Below are positions 9,121-19,006 of a stretch of DNA of 64,000 nucleotides, in pieces; the stretch's first letter is position 1, and each line of letters begins with the position of its first letter. Made by a program: the position numbers and the translations under genes. Source of the DNA: Acidaminobacter sp. (GTDB lineage: Bacteria > Bacillota > Clostridia > Peptostreptococcales > Acidaminobacteraceae); assembly GCF_030247605.1 (NCBI RefSeq), contig NZ_JAOTSB010000008.1, positions 35,534 through 99,533 on the forward strand, in the 5' to 3' direction. The notes beneath the pieces were generated by a model. The model did not search any database. It was not told the DNA's origin and saw only the letters and a program-made list of their open reading frames with translations.

Positions 9121-9300
9121 TTGACAAAACCAGATCCGGATGGTAATCTTTGAACGGGTAAAAATGATACACACTTCCGCTTGGCGGAATGATTGCTGGT
9201 CTCTTGGTTATTCAAATATCAAACCGTCCTTTTCGATTCCCCAATCGAAGGAAGGCTGGGACGTTGGTTAAAAATACCAACTTACCAGCCTCTTTTTTTG
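9121..9300 (+). ncRNA. Candidate small RNA with promoter and terminator
   Basis: A TTGACA box at 9121 is followed by three consecutive hairpins: TTCCGC/GCGGAA (about 9175-9189), TTCGATT/AATCGAA (about 9232-9249) and a two-part hairpin GGCTGG..GTTGGT/ACCAAC..CCAGCC ending in TCTTTTTTT (9253-9299). No open frame with a ribosome site lies within. It could be a small RNA of ~145 bases or a leader for tdh, but tdh seems to have its own promoter after the terminator. No known family recognised. Confidence 0.4.
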
Positions 9301-9302
9301 TC

Positions 9303-9331
9303 TTGAAAATATTATGTAATTGATATAGAAT
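9303..9331 (+). promoter_or_regulatory. Probable promoter of tdh
   Basis: TTGAAA, 17-base spacer, TAGAAT, located just after the terminator at 9253-9299 and about 70 bases before the tdh start. Confidence 0.6.
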
Positions 9332-9400
9332 GCTGAATTGTATTAAACCGCAGGATACGATAAAATTAGAGCAGAAATTAATCAAAGGGGATTGAAAAGT

Positions 9401-10426
9401 ATGAAAGCTTTAGTTAAAAAGTATGCCAAACCAGGCCTTTGGCTGGATGATGTCGAAATGCCGGAAGTCGGGATCAATGACGTTCTGATCAAAATCAAAA
9501 AAACTTCAATTTGTGGTACGGACATCCATATCTATCAATGGGATGATTGGTCCCAAAAAACAATCCCGGTGCCAATGCATATTGGCCATGAATTCGTAGG
9601 CGAGGTCGTTGGCTTTGGGGATAATGTTCATGACGTCTACCTTGGTGAAATTGTTTCCGGTGAGGGCCATCTCGTCTGCGGACGCTGCCGCAACTGCCTC
9701 GCGGGCAGACGTCACCTGTGCATGAATACCAGCGGCGTTGGCGTGAATCGTCCTGGCGCTTTCGCTGAGTATCTTTCTATCCCTGTTACGAACGTTTGGC
9801 ACTGTGATCCTGAAATCCCCCTCGAGATCCTTTCCAGCTTTGATCCTTTTGGCAATGCAGTTCATACAGCGCTCAGCTTTGATCTTCTTGGTGAAGATGT
9901 TCTCATTACCGGCGCGGGTCCTATCGGCATTATGGCTGTGGCTGTCGCGAAGCATGCCGGCGCACGCAACGTGGTCATCACTGATGTCAACGAGTACCGT
10001 CTGGAGCTCGCCAGAAAAATGGGCGCGACTCGTGCCGTCAATATCATGGACACTAAAATTGAAGACGTCATGAAAGAACTGAAAATGAAGGAAGGCTTTG
10101 ACGTTGGACTCGAGATGTCCGGTAATGCCGCTGCCCTGAACAGCATGATTAAAAATATGTGCCACGGCGGTAAAATAGCAATGTTGGGCATTCAGCAGCC
10201 TAGCACGACAATCGATTGGAATACCGTCGTCTTTAATGGACTTACCATCAAAGGGATCTATGGCCGCGAGATGTACGAGACTTGGTACAAGATGACGGCG
10301 CTGCTCCAGTCCGGACTTGATCTGTCACCAATCATCACCCATCAGTTCCATTACACTGAGTTCGAAAAGGCCTTTGAGTTGGCGGCTTCCGGCCAAACCG
10401 GAAAAGTTGTGCTCAACTGGGATTAA
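9401..10426 (+). CDS. tdh: L-threonine 3-dehydrogenase
   Basis: Zinc-dependent medium-chain dehydrogenase oxidising L-threonine to 2-amino-3-oxobutyrate with NAD+, the first step to glycine and acetyl-CoA. 341 residues, the family's usual length. Catalytic zinc site CGTDIHIY with GHEFVGEV; structural zinc cysteines in [18 protein letters not shown]-binding [10 protein letters not shown]. The GCSTD/IH-type and [14 protein letters not shown] segments are typical of Tdh rather than sorbitol dehydrogenase. Start at ATG 9401 with AAAGGGGA ten bases upstream. No kbl (2-amino-3-ketobutyrate CoA ligase) gene is adjacent. Confidence 0.92.
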   Translation: MKALVKKYAKPGLWLDDVEMPEVGINDVLIKIKKTSICGTDIHIYQWDDWSQKTIPVPMHIGHEFVGEVVGFGDNVHDVYLGEIVSGEGHLVCGRCRNCLAGRRHLCMNTSGVGVNRPGAFAEYLSIPVTNVWHCDPEIPLEILSSFDPFGNAVHTALSFDLLGEDVLITGAGPIGIMAVAVAKHAGARNVVITDVNEYRLELARKMGATRAVNIMDTKIEDVMKELKMKEGFDVGLEMSGNAAALNSMIKNMCHGGKIAMLGIQQPSTTIDWNTVVFNGLTIKGIYGREMYETWYKMTALLQSGLDLSPIITHQFHYTEFEKAFELAASGQTGKVVLNWD

Positions 10427-10480
10427 TAAAGGACTCGATTTTAAAATTCAGACACATTTGAATAAAGCGTGACACTTGCG

Positions 10481-10518
10481 ACCATCGGCATAGCTTTTAG
10501 TTTTTTGTGCCGATGGTT
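10481..10518 (+). terminator. Hairpin after tdh built from an inverted ACCATCGGC pair
   Basis: Arms ACCATCGGCA/TGCCGATGGT with a 19-base loop and T-rich TTGTTTGTTT after it. It is made of two opposed copies of the dispersed motif described in the findings. Confidence 0.6.
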
Positions 10519-10711
10519 GTTTGTTTCCAAGTCAGCCTTCACGACAGGCAAATAATTTTAAACTCTCTCAGGAAATTTGACGTATTCTTGACGCTTTGTC
10601 CTTATACTTTGGGTAAATAATAAAAGTGTCAAGCGGATGCCTTTCATTAGTTATGGCGCTGTGTCACTCACAAAATAAAATCAATCCGTCCAGACCAAAG
10701 GAGAGAATTAC

Positions 10712-12244
10712 ATGTCCAAAATCAGAATTGACGGCAATCAATTGACGATCAGCCAGGTTGTTCAGGTAGCGCGGTACGGTTACGAAGTCGAAATCGTTGA
10801 AGCTGCTCAAGCGGCGATCACGCGTTCCAGGGAAATCGTCGACCGGTTCGTCGAAGAGAAGCGCAATGTCTACGGCATCACAACAGGTTTTGGCAAGTTT
10901 TCTGATGTGCCAATCTCCAAGGAAGAGACCAAAGAGCTCCAGCGCAATCTGATTATCAGCCACGCATGCGGCGTGGGACCGTTTTTAAGCGAGGAAATCT
11001 CAAGAGCCATCATGCTGCTGCGGGTCAACGCCCTTTCAAAAGGATTTTCCGGCATTCGCCTTTCCACGGTAATGACGCTGGTTGAGATGCTCAACAAAGG
11101 GGTTACGCCATTAGTGCCTGAAAAGGGCTCCCTTGGTGCCAGCGGGGATTTGGCGCCGCTCTCTCATATGGTTCTGGTTATGCTTGGTCTGGGCGAAGCG
11201 CTCTACAAAGGCGAACAGCTTTCTGGTGCGGAAGCTATGTCGCGTGCCGGCATCCCTGTCGTCGAGCTGACGTCTAAAGAAGGGCTTGCGCTCATCAACG
11301 GAACTCAGGTTATGACAGCAGTAGGCTGCATCACGGTCTATGACGCCATGAACGCATTCAAATTGGCGGATATCACCGCTTCAATGACCATGGAAGCACT
11401 CAATGCAGTCACAGACGCGTTTGATCCGCGCCTTCACGCCGTCAGACCGCATCAAGGCCAAATGGATACAGCTGCGAACCTTCTCAGAATCTTAGGGGGC
11501 AGCGGGCTGACGACACGTCAGGGCGAAATCCGCGTTCAGGATGCTTATGCGCTGCGCTGCGTACCGCAGATTCATGGCGCGAGCAAGGATGCGCTCAAGT
11601 TTGTCAAAGAAAGAGTTGAGATTGAGATCAACTCTGTAACAGATAACCCAATCATCTTCCCGGATGACGACGCGGCTATTTCAGGCGGAAACTTCCATGG
11701 ACAGCCTGTGGCTATGGCTTTTGATTTCCTGGGCATCTGCATCGCAGAAATGGCTAACTCCAGCGAACGCAGAATTGAGAGACTTGTTAATCCGCAGCTC
11801 AGCGGACTTCCGGCGTTCCTCACGCCAAACGGCGGCCTGCACTCGGGCTTCATGATCGCACAGTATAGCGCGGCGGCGCTTGTTTCTGAAAATAAAGTTC
11901 TGGCACATCCGGCCAGCGTGGACTCCATTCCTTCCTCTGCTAACCAGGAAGACCACGTCAGCATGGGGACGATCGCAGCCAGAAAAGCCAGAGACATTTT
12001 GACCAACACAATTCATGTCCTTGCAGTCGAGCTGCTTGCTGCGGCACAAGGCATTGAGTTCAAGGATCCCAGCAAGCTTGGCAAGGGTACTGCTGCTGCC
12101 TTCGAAGTTGTTCGTGCGTCCGTGCCTAAATGGGTGGAAGACCGTGAAATGTACATTGACCTTCGTAAAGGCGAAGCCCTCGTCCGAAGCGAAGAAGTCG
12201 TCAAAGCGGTTGAAGCTGCCATTGGTGAGCTTAAGCTGGTATAG
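10712..12244 (+). CDS. hutH: Histidine ammonia-lyase
   Basis: Converts L-histidine to urocanate and ammonia, the entry step to glutamate. 510 residues, normal for HutH. The MIO prosthetic group forms from Ala-Ser-Gly at residues 143-145 in GSLGASGDLAPLSH; Tyr54 in YGITTGFG and the QDAYALRC and SGGNFHGQP motifs are present. AAAGGAGAG precedes the ATG. Stands alone between terminators; hutU, hutI and hutG are not in the window. In this organism histidine would feed glutamate into the methylaspartate pathway encoded at 38-48 kb. Confidence 0.95.
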   Translation: MSKIRIDGNQLTISQVVQVARYGYEVEIVEAAQAAITRSREIVDRFVEEKRNVYGITTGFGKFSDVPISKEETKELQRNLIISHACGVGPFLSEEISRAIMLLRVNALSKGFSGIRLSTVMTLVEMLNKGVTPLVPEKGSLGASGDLAPLSHMVLVMLGLGEALYKGEQLSGAEAMSRAGIPVVELTSKEGLALINGTQVMTAVGCITVYDAMNAFKLADITASMTMEALNAVTDAFDPRLHAVRPHQGQMDTAANLLRILGGSGLTTRQGEIRVQDAYALRCVPQIHGASKDALKFVKERVEIEINSVTDNPIIFPDDDAAISGGNFHGQPVAMAFDFLGICIAEMANSSERRIERLVNPQLSGLPAFLTPNGGLHSGFMIAQYSAAALVSENKVLAHPASVDSIPSSANQEDHVSMGTIAARKARDILTNTIHVLAVELLAAAQGIEFKDPSKLGKGTAAAFEVVRASVPKWVEDREMYIDLRKGEALVRSEEVVKAVEAAIGELKLV

Positions 12245-12258
12245 TGAGTGGATTGTTG

Positions 12259-12310
12259 AGCCAAGGCAAGAAAACGGCGCACCGCGTCGTTTTCTTGCCT
12301 TGGCTTTTGT
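12259..12310 (+). terminator. Strong terminator of hutH
   Basis: 18-bp uninterrupted stem (AGCCAAGGCAAGAAAACG and its complement) with a ten-base loop and TTTTGTT tail. Confidence 0.9.
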
Positions 12311-12386
12311 TATAAGGTGGATCAGACAAAGTCATATAGACGTAAAAAAATCATTACCTTGTAAAAATGCTTTGACGTTTGAGGGG

Positions 12387-12425
12387 GTGGAAGGGGGTGT
12401 CTGGCACGTCCTTCCACTTTTTTTT
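12387..12425 (+). terminator. Second terminator-like hairpin before the M20 gene
   Basis: GTGGAAGG/CCTTCCAC stem followed by eight T. The 12311-12386 stretch between the two terminators holds no gene I can see; it might be a short RNA or an attenuator. A weak promoter (TTTACA at 12516, TGTTAT at 12540) follows and could serve the next gene. Confidence 0.6.
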
Positions 12426-12607
12426 GTGATGACGTTTTCAGAATGCAGTTTTTGCAAGCGCTCGAATATAATTATTTAAGTTCCTGTTTTCAACTTCATG
12501 TGGCACATTTTTTGCTTTACAACTAAGTGAAAAGATTTATGTTATGAATCCCGGACTTTGGAGATGAATAAAACAGAAGTGCTTAGATGGATCAGGAGGT
12601 CTGCATT

Positions 12608-13834
12608 ATGAAAGGTATTATTGAAGCTGCAAAAGCAGTCGAGAGCAAGATTATTGAAAACAGACACGCGCTGCATCAAATTCCTGAGATAGGATTCGAT
12701 CTCCCTGCAACGGCAGCTTACATTAAAGAGCAGTTGAGAGAAATTGGCATTGAGCCTAAGGATTGCGGCGGACCGGTGGCGCCGGAAGTACGAGAAAAGT
12801 TTCGTTCAGCAGGTTTTCCGGATATGGCCAATTGTACCGGGATTACAGCAACAATTGGACAGGGAGAACCTTGCATTCTTCTGAGAGGTGACATGGACGC
12901 GCTGCCTATGAAGGAAACTTCGGGTCTGACCTTTGCTTCTCAAAATAATTTCGCTCACACCTGCGGCCACGACAGCCATGCTGCCATGCTGCTCGGAGCG
13001 GCGAGGATTCTCAAAGCTATGGAGTCCGAATTGAAGGGCACGGTAAAGCTGATGTTCCAGCCAGGCGAGGAGCTTGGGTATGGGTCAAAGCTAATGATTG
13101 AGGCAGGACTCATGGAAAGTCCAAAAGTCGACGCCGCCATCGCCATACACGTCATGTCGGATATTGAGGCGGGTCAAGTGCAGTATATCAAAGGCATTAC
13201 CTCGGCGGCCATGGATACCTACATGCTGAAAATAAAAGGCAAAGGCGGCCACAGCTCCATGCCCCACAAGGCCGTGGATCCGAACATGATCATGACACAG
13301 CTGTATACGGCACTGAACCTGCTTCCGGGTCGCGAGATCGATCCTCAGGAAACGGTTATATTGACGGCGGGCAAGGCGGCTGGCGGCTCGGCTCCGAATA
13401 TCATCCCGGACACCGCTGAGCTGCAGGTCGGCATCAGGTCTTACAATAAAGAAGCCAGGGCACATATTTTACAAAGAGTGCCGGAGATGATCGACCACTA
13501 TGTGAAGGCATGGCGCGGAGAGTATGATATGGTGAAGTTCTCAACACCTTCAACCTACAATGACGCTGAGCTCTGTAATACTTTATTGCCTTTCGTTCGG
13601 GAAGCGGCGGGTGCGGATAAAGTTGTCGAGGCGGCAAAACCTCTTCCGGGCTCAGAAGACTTCAGCCACGTCAGCGACCTTGTGCCCGGTCTTTTTCTTA
13701 TGCTCGGCGCAGGAAAACCCGGCGCGTACCCTATGCATAATCCGAACATGGTGCTGGATGAATCTGTTTTCGCGACGGGGTCTGCCATTTATGCGAATTG
13801 TGCGGCAGAGTGGCTGGCTGCTAACGCGAAATAA
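12608..13834 (+). CDS. M20D family amidohydrolase (N-acyl amino acid / hippurate hydrolase type)
   Basis: 408-residue metal-dependent amidohydrolase expected to remove acyl groups from amino acids or small peptides in the cytoplasm. Metal site residues lie in HTCGHDSHAAML, QPGEELGYG, AIAIHV and the C-terminal YPMHNPNM. The dimerisation domain contains KGKGGHSSMPHKAVDP, typical of M20D. Start at ATG 12608 with CAGGAGGT seven bases upstream. The N-terminal part has an insertion (APEVREKFRSAGFPDM) that I do not see in common hippuricases. Exact substrate not determinable. Confidence 0.85.
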   Translation: MKGIIEAAKAVESKIIENRHALHQIPEIGFDLPATAAYIKEQLREIGIEPKDCGGPVAPEVREKFRSAGFPDMANCTGITATIGQGEPCILLRGDMDALPMKETSGLTFASQNNFAHTCGHDSHAAMLLGAARILKAMESELKGTVKLMFQPGEELGYGSKLMIEAGLMESPKVDAAIAIHVMSDIEAGQVQYIKGITSAAMDTYMLKIKGKGGHSSMPHKAVDPNMIMTQLYTALNLLPGREIDPQETVILTAGKAAGGSAPNIIPDTAELQVGIRSYNKEARAHILQRVPEMIDHYVKAWRGEYDMVKFSTPSTYNDAELCNTLLPFVREAAGADKVVEAAKPLPGSEDFSHVSDLVPGLFLMLGAGKPGAYPMHNPNMVLDESVFATGSAIYANCAAEWLAANAK

Positions 13835-14004
13835 AGATTTTTCTGCCGATGGTTACGGGCATACCCTCAATCTGGGGCATACTGTTTTAAAAACTGAAAA
13901 AATGGATATAAATACTCTAATTCGGGGTGGGGGATCTTTTAAGGTGCCCTGCCTCTTTTTATTAGCAGTGAAAATGGAAAGTATGTTGAAGGGGGGGCAT
14001 CAGT

Positions 14005-16104
14005 TTGGCGGAGACACTTGGCACCATGAAACGCAGTCATTACTGTGGTGAAATTAGAGAAACGGACATAAACTCAAAAGCCGTCATGATGGGTTGGGCG
14101 CAGCGCAGGCGCGATCTCGGCGGGGTTATTTTTATTGATCTCAGAGATCACACGGGCCTTGCGCAGATCGTCATAGACGCGAAAAATGTGGACGAAGCGG
14201 ATTTTGTCAAAGCAGAGCGCATTCGGAGTGAGTATGTCATAGCGGTAGAAGGTGTGATTGAAAAGCGTGATCCGGAAACAGTCAATCCACTGCTGGAAAC
14301 CGGGACGGTGGAGCTGAGAGCGAGTAAACTCAAAATCCTGTCAGAGGCCAAAACACCGCCTTTCGCCATTGAAGAAAAGAGCAGTGTTCGCGAAGAGCTG
14401 CGGCTCAAGCACAGATATTTGGATCTCAGGCGGCCTGACCTCTTACATAATTTGAAAATGCGTCAGAAAATGACCCAGGCGGTACGGGAATTTTTAATGG
14501 GGCAGCGCTTTCTTGAAGTCGAGACACCGGTGCTGACCAAGAGTACGCCTGAGGGTGCCAGGGACTATCTGGTTCCGAGCCGCGTCTTCAAAGGCAGCTT
14601 TTACGCTTTGCCTCAGAGTCCGCAGATCTATAAGCAGCTCCTTATGGTTGGCGGTGTAGACCGGTATTTTCAGGTGGCGCGCTGTTTTAGGGACGAGGAT
14701 CTCAGGGCGGATCGCCAGCCTGAGTTCACCCAGGTGGACATGGAAATGAGCTTTGTGGATGAGGCTGAGATTGAGTCTCTTCTGGAGATTTTGTTCGCTT
14801 CGGTGTTCAAGACGGTGCTCGGGAAGGATATTGCGCTGCCTATGCGCCGGATGACCTGGCTGGAAGCTATGGACAAGTATGGTGTCGATAAGCCGGACCT
14901 GCGTTTTGGTATGGAAATAGTCGATCTGACGGATATAGCTGCGACCTGCAGCTTTGAAGTCTTCAAGAAAGTCACGGCCTCCGGCGGCGTCGTAAGGGCG
15001 ATCAATGCCAAGGGCTATGGAGATTTGACGAGGACGGAGATTGAATTTCTCACTCAGAAGGCGGTGTCCTACGGCGGAAAAGGCATGGCGTGGATCTCTA
15101 TTCGAGAAAACGGGGAGCTTTATTCCGTGCTGACTAAGTTCTTTAAGAAAGAAGAGCTCGACGACATGATAGAGCGTCTGGACGGAAAACCCGGAGATTT
15201 CATTATTTTCAGCGCGGACAGGCTGGAAGCGGTCAGAACCATACTTGGAAGCCTGCGCCTTGATTTGGCTGACCTCAGGCATTTGAGGCGAAAAGAAGAC
15301 TTTGCGTTTCTTATTGTAACGGACTTTCCTCTCCTGGAATGGGATGCGGAAGAAAACCGCTATGTGGCCATGCATCATCCTTTCACCATGCCGTTGGAAG
15401 CAGATTTGCCGCTGCTTGAGAAAGAGCCTCTCAAGGTCCGGGCCAAGGCCTATGATGTGGTGCTGAACGGCGTTGAGCTGGGCAGCGGCAGTATCAGGAT
15501 CCACCAGAGAGAGCTCCAGAAGAGGATGTTCAAGCTCCTTGGCTTCTCAGAAACCAGCGCTCAGGAACGCTTTGGGTTTATGCTGGACGCGTTTCAATAT
15601 GGCGCGCCGCCCCACGGAGGATTTGCCTTTGGTCTGGACCGCCTCATGATGCTGGTCGTTGGGGCGGACAGCATACGGGATGTTATTGCGTTTCCGAAGA
15701 TGCGGGATGGGTCCTGCGCTATGAGCCAAAGTCCGTCGAGGGTCAGTCAGAGCCAGCTCAAGGAACTGGATTTGCTGTCCGGCTCCAAGGATTATGTTCA
15801 TGTGGAACCAGAAAAGCCTTTGGTGTCTGAAGAGGATGTCGATTATGTCGCCGCCCTGGCGCGACTTGAACTGAATGATGAGGAAAAAGAGGAGCTGACG
15901 AGAAACCTGCGGGACATTATTGCCTTTGCGGATAAACTGAATGAACTGGATGTCTCCGGGCTGGATCCAATGGCCCATGTCATGCCAATAGAAAACGTCT
16001 TCAGGGCAGATTTTCTGGGAATTTCAGATGATCGAGAGCTGATTCTGAAGGCTGCGCCTGCCCAAAAGGACGGCTGCTACTTCGTGCCCAAGGCTGTAGA
16101 ATAG
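14005..16104 (+). CDS. aspS-gatC: Aspartyl-tRNA synthetase fused to GatC
   Basis: One 699-residue chain. Residues 1-~600 are bacterial AspRS: OB-fold anticodon domain (GWAQRRRDLGGVIFIDLRD), class II motif 2 (FRDEDLRADRQPEFTQVD), GAD insertion, and motif 3 (GFAFGLDRLMML). Residues ~605-699 are a complete GatC (VDYVAALARLELNDEEKEEL ... MAHVMPIENVFRAD ... FVPKAVE). GatC is the small subunit of the amidotransferase that turns Asp-tRNA(Asn) or Glu-tRNA(Gln) into amidated forms. gatA and gatB follow, so this ties charging to amidation. TTG 14005 is chosen as start: GGGGGGG lies 7 bases upstream and MAETLGTMKRSHYCGE matches clostridial AspRS N-termini. Such fusions are known in some bacteria. Confidence 0.93.
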   Translation: MAETLGTMKRSHYCGEIRETDINSKAVMMGWAQRRRDLGGVIFIDLRDHTGLAQIVIDAKNVDEADFVKAERIRSEYVIAVEGVIEKRDPETVNPLLETGTVELRASKLKILSEAKTPPFAIEEKSSVREELRLKHRYLDLRRPDLLHNLKMRQKMTQAVREFLMGQRFLEVETPVLTKSTPEGARDYLVPSRVFKGSFYALPQSPQIYKQLLMVGGVDRYFQVARCFRDEDLRADRQPEFTQVDMEMSFVDEAEIESLLEILFASVFKTVLGKDIALPMRRMTWLEAMDKYGVDKPDLRFGMEIVDLTDIAATCSFEVFKKVTASGGVVRAINAKGYGDLTRTEIEFLTQKAVSYGGKGMAWISIRENGELYSVLTKFFKKEELDDMIERLDGKPGDFIIFSADRLEAVRTILGSLRLDLADLRHLRRKEDFAFLIVTDFPLLEWDAEENRYVAMHHPFTMPLEADLPLLEKEPLKVRAKAYDVVLNGVELGSGSIRIHQRELQKRMFKLLGFSETSAQERFGFMLDAFQYGAPPHGGFAFGLDRLMMLVVGADSIRDVIAFPKMRDGSCAMSQSPSRVSQSQLKELDLLSGSKDYVHVEPEKPLVSEEDVDYVAALARLELNDEEKEELTRNLRDIIAFADKLNELDVSGLDPMAHVMPIENVFRADFLGISDDRELILKAAPAQKDGCYFVPKAVE

Positions 16105-16119
16105 GAGGTGTCAGAGCTT

Positions 16120-17577
16120 ATGAAAAAAATGAATGAATTTACACTTGCTGAGAGCCTTTCGCTTCTCGGTAAAAAAGAGATCTCCAGTCAAGAGCTCGTG
16201 AGCGCCTATTTCGAGCAGATCGATCGAGTGGACGCAGAGGTTGGCGCTTGGATTACCTTAGACCGGCAGGGTGCGTTGCGGCAGGCGGCGCGGATCGATG
16301 ACCATCGGCTAAAAGGTTTGGCACTTGGGCCTTTGGCTGGCGTGCCGGGGGGATTGAAGGACAATTTGTGCACGACAACCATGCCGACGACCTGCGCCTC
16401 GAAAATGCTGGTCCAATATACCTCGCCTTTTGACGCGACGGTTGTCGAGAAGCTTGCTGGCGCGGATGCAGTGATCCTGGGGAAATTGAATATGGATGAG
16501 TTCGCCATGGGATCTTCCACGGAGAATTCTTACATTAAACCGGTGCGAAACCCTGTCGATCTGACGAGGGTGCCCGGGGGGAGCTCCGGCGGTTCAGCGG
16601 CGGCGGTGGCGTCTTTCCAGGCTGCGTTCACCTTGGGGTCGGACACGGGTGGTTCCATTCGTCAGCCGGCTGCCTTTTGCGGCGTGGTGGGTCTGAAACC
16701 GACCTATGGCGCGGTATCGAGGTATGGACTGATCGCCTTTGCGTCCTCTCTGGACCAGATTGGGCCGTTGACGCGGGATGTGACAGACCTGGCGCATGTG
16801 ATGAATGTTTTGGCGGGACATGATCCAAGGGACTCCACCTCCGTAACCGTGGACTGGCCGGATTTCCGGGACAGCCTGAGGGCGGACGTGAAGGGCATGA
16901 AAATTGCTCTGCCAAAAGAGTATTTTGGCAAAGGGTTGAATCCTGAGGTCAAGGCGGCTGTGCTGGAAGCGGCGCGGCGTTTTGAACTGCTTGGCGCTGA
17001 TGTGGATGAGGTCGGCGTTACGACTATGGAATACGCGCTCCCTGCGTATTATCTGATTTCTTCCGCGGAGGCGTCTTCAAATCTGGCGAGGTTTGACGGC
17101 GTGCAGTACGGCTATAGAGCGGATGACTTTGAGGACCTGAGGGACTTGTATGTCAAGACTCGAAGCCAGGGCTTTGGCAAAGAGGTCAAGCGCAGAATTC
17201 TGCTGGGCACCTATGCCTTGAGCTCGGGCTATTACGACGCCTATTACAAGAAGGCACAGCAAGTCAGGGGGTTGATCCGCAAGGAGTTCAGCGATTTATT
17301 CAAGACCTATGACCTGATCTTGTCGCCGGTGGCGCCTACCACCGCCTGGAAGCTGGGTGAGAAAAGCAAAGACCCGCTGGAGATGTACATGGAGGACATT
17401 TATACGGTGCCTATCAATATTGCCGGAGTTCCGGCCATTTCGGTACCCTGCGGCAAGGACACCAGCGGAATGCCTGTTGGCATGCAGCTGATAGGAAAGC
17501 CTTTTGATGAGAAGACGCTGATTCGCGCAGCGTATACCTTTGAACAGTCTGTTGGGGGGTGGCGGCATGACGGCTAA
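16120..17577 (+). CDS. gatA: Asp-tRNA(Asn)/Glu-tRNA(Gln) amidotransferase subunit A
   Basis: Glutaminase/amidase subunit of GatCAB. 485 residues. Amidase-signature catalytic residues: Lys in GGLKDN, cis-Ser and nucleophile region in PGGSSGGSAAAV and GSDTGGSIRQPAAF. AGGAGG lies 11 bases before ATG 16120, immediately after the aspS-gatC stop. The C-terminus is slightly short compared with many GatA proteins, and the end overlaps gatB by 11 bases. Confidence 0.95.
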   Translation: MKKMNEFTLAESLSLLGKKEISSQELVSAYFEQIDRVDAEVGAWITLDRQGALRQAARIDDHRLKGLALGPLAGVPGGLKDNLCTTTMPTTCASKMLVQYTSPFDATVVEKLAGADAVILGKLNMDEFAMGSSTENSYIKPVRNPVDLTRVPGGSSGGSAAAVASFQAAFTLGSDTGGSIRQPAAFCGVVGLKPTYGAVSRYGLIAFASSLDQIGPLTRDVTDLAHVMNVLAGHDPRDSTSVTVDWPDFRDSLRADVKGMKIALPKEYFGKGLNPEVKAAVLEAARRFELLGADVDEVGVTTMEYALPAYYLISSAEASSNLARFDGVQYGYRADDFEDLRDLYVKTRSQGFGKEVKRRILLGTYALSSGYYDAYYKKAQQVRGLIRKEFSDLFKTYDLILSPVAPTTAWKLGEKSKDPLEMYMEDIYTVPINIAGVPAISVPCGKDTSGMPVGMQLIGKPFDEKTLIRAAYTFEQSVGGWRHDG

Positions 17578-19006
17578 GGACTTTGAAGTGGTCATGGGTC
17601 TTGAGGTGCACGTGGAACTCAAGACGGCGACCAAAATATTCTGCGGCTGCTCAACAGCCTTTGGCGCGCCGCCTAACACCCAGGTTTGCAGGGTGTGTCT
17701 GGGACTTCCGGGCGCGCTTCCGGTTCTGAATGAGAAAGTAGTGGACGCTGCTGTAAAAGCGGGCATAGCGACTAACTGCGAGATCACGGCGTATGGCAAG
17801 CAGGATCGAAAGAATTATTTTTATCCGGATCTGCCAAAAGCCTACCAAATCAGTCAATATGATCTGCCGCTTTGCCATGGGGGCTACATTGATGTGGAGG
17901 TCCGTGGTGAGACCAGACGGATCGGCATTACCCGCATTCATATTGAAGAGGACGCCGGAAAATTGATTCACGACGGTGAAGGAACGCTGATCGATTATAA
18001 CCGCGGCGGGGTGCCGCTGATTGAAATTGTCTCAGAGCCTGACTTCAGAAGCGCTGAAGAGGTAGGGGCTTACCTGAGGAAGCTCAGGGCGATCCTGATC
18101 TACGCGGGGATCTCGGACTGCAAAATGAACGAAGGTGCCTTTCGCTGCGACGTCAACTTGTCGGTCAGACAGCGTGGAAGCTCGGAATATGGCACCCGAA
18201 CGGAAATGAAAAATCTGAATTCCTTCAATTTTATTCAAAAGGCCATTGAACATGAGGCACAGCGACAAATTGCCCTGGTCACCTCCGGCGGCAAGGTCGT
18301 TCAGGAGACGCGGCGCTGGGATCAGACCGCCGGGAAATCGATTTCCATGAGGACTAAGGAAGACGCCCATGATTACCGTTACTTCCCGGATCCGGATCTG
18401 ATGCCTATAGTCGTCTCCACTGAAAGAATCTCAAAGCTGGCGTCAGAGCTTCCGCAGATGCCGGATGAGCGAAAAGCCCACTATATCCAGCACTATGGAC
18501 TCGGTGCCTATGATGCGGAACAGCTGGTGTCCTCCCGGGCTGTCGCGGACTATTTTGAACAGGCTGTTATTGGCTGCAGCAACGTTAAACTCCTCTCCAA
18601 TGTCATGACAACGGAGATCTTCAGACTCCTGGGTGATCAGGAAGGGGAGGAAAGAGTGCCGGCTTTTAGCGCAGCGGATCTTAGGGACTTGGTGAATCGC
18701 ATTGAGGATGAGACCATCCATATGGGCATTGGAAAGAAAGTTCTTTCGCTGATGTGGACTGGGGCCGGCCATCCGGACGCAATTATTGAAGCCCAGGATC
18801 TGAAGCAGATTAGTGATCCGGAGCTTCTGAAGCTCGTCGTCGCAGAAGTTATTGAAGCGCATCAGAAAGCGGTACTTGAATATTTGGATGGTAAAGATAA
18901 GGCGTTTCAATCTTTAATGGGTCAAGTTATGGCGAAGACTAAAGGCAAAGCCAATCCGAAAATGGTCAGTGAACTGCTGGAAAGTGCGATTCAAACTATG
19001 AAATAG
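17567..19006 (+). CDS. gatB: Asp-tRNA(Asn)/Glu-tRNA(Gln) amidotransferase subunit B
   Basis: Kinase and tRNA-binding subunit of GatCAB: activates the aspartyl or glutamyl group with ATP, then amidates it with ammonia from GatA. 479 residues. Family text VMGLEVHVELKTATKIFC, the Cys-rich zinc segment (CGC...CRVCLG), GGVPLIEIVSEPD and HDYRYFPDPDL are all present; C-terminal GatB/YqeY helical domain (VMAKTKGKANPKMVSELL). Start at ATG 17567 inside the end of gatA implies translational coupling. Confidence 0.96.
   Translation: MTAKDFEVVMGLEVHVELKTATKIFCGCSTAFGAPPNTQVCRVCLGLPGALPVLNEKVVDAAVKAGIATNCEITAYGKQDRKNYFYPDLPKAYQISQYDLPLCHGGYIDVEVRGETRRIGITRIHIEEDAGKLIHDGEGTLIDYNRGGVPLIEIVSEPDFRSAEEVGAYLRKLRAILIYAGISDCKMNEGAFRCDVNLSVRQRGSSEYGTRTEMKNLNSFNFIQKAIEHEAQRQIALVTSGGKVVQETRRWDQTAGKSISMRTKEDAHDYRYFPDPDLMPIVVSTERISKLASELPQMPDERKAHYIQHYGLGAYDAEQLVSSRAVADYFEQAVIGCSNVKLLSNVMTTEIFRLLGDQEGEERVPAFSAADLRDLVNRIEDETIHMGIGKKVLSLMWTGAGHPDAIIEAQDLKQISDPELLKLVVAEVIEAHQKAVLEYLDGKDKAFQSLMGQVMAKTKGKANPKMVSELLESAIQTMK

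Noticed and set aside
8942..9172. Small minus-strand ORF
   Set aside because: AT-rich chance frame without a ribosome site; it overlaps the promoter and hairpin region.
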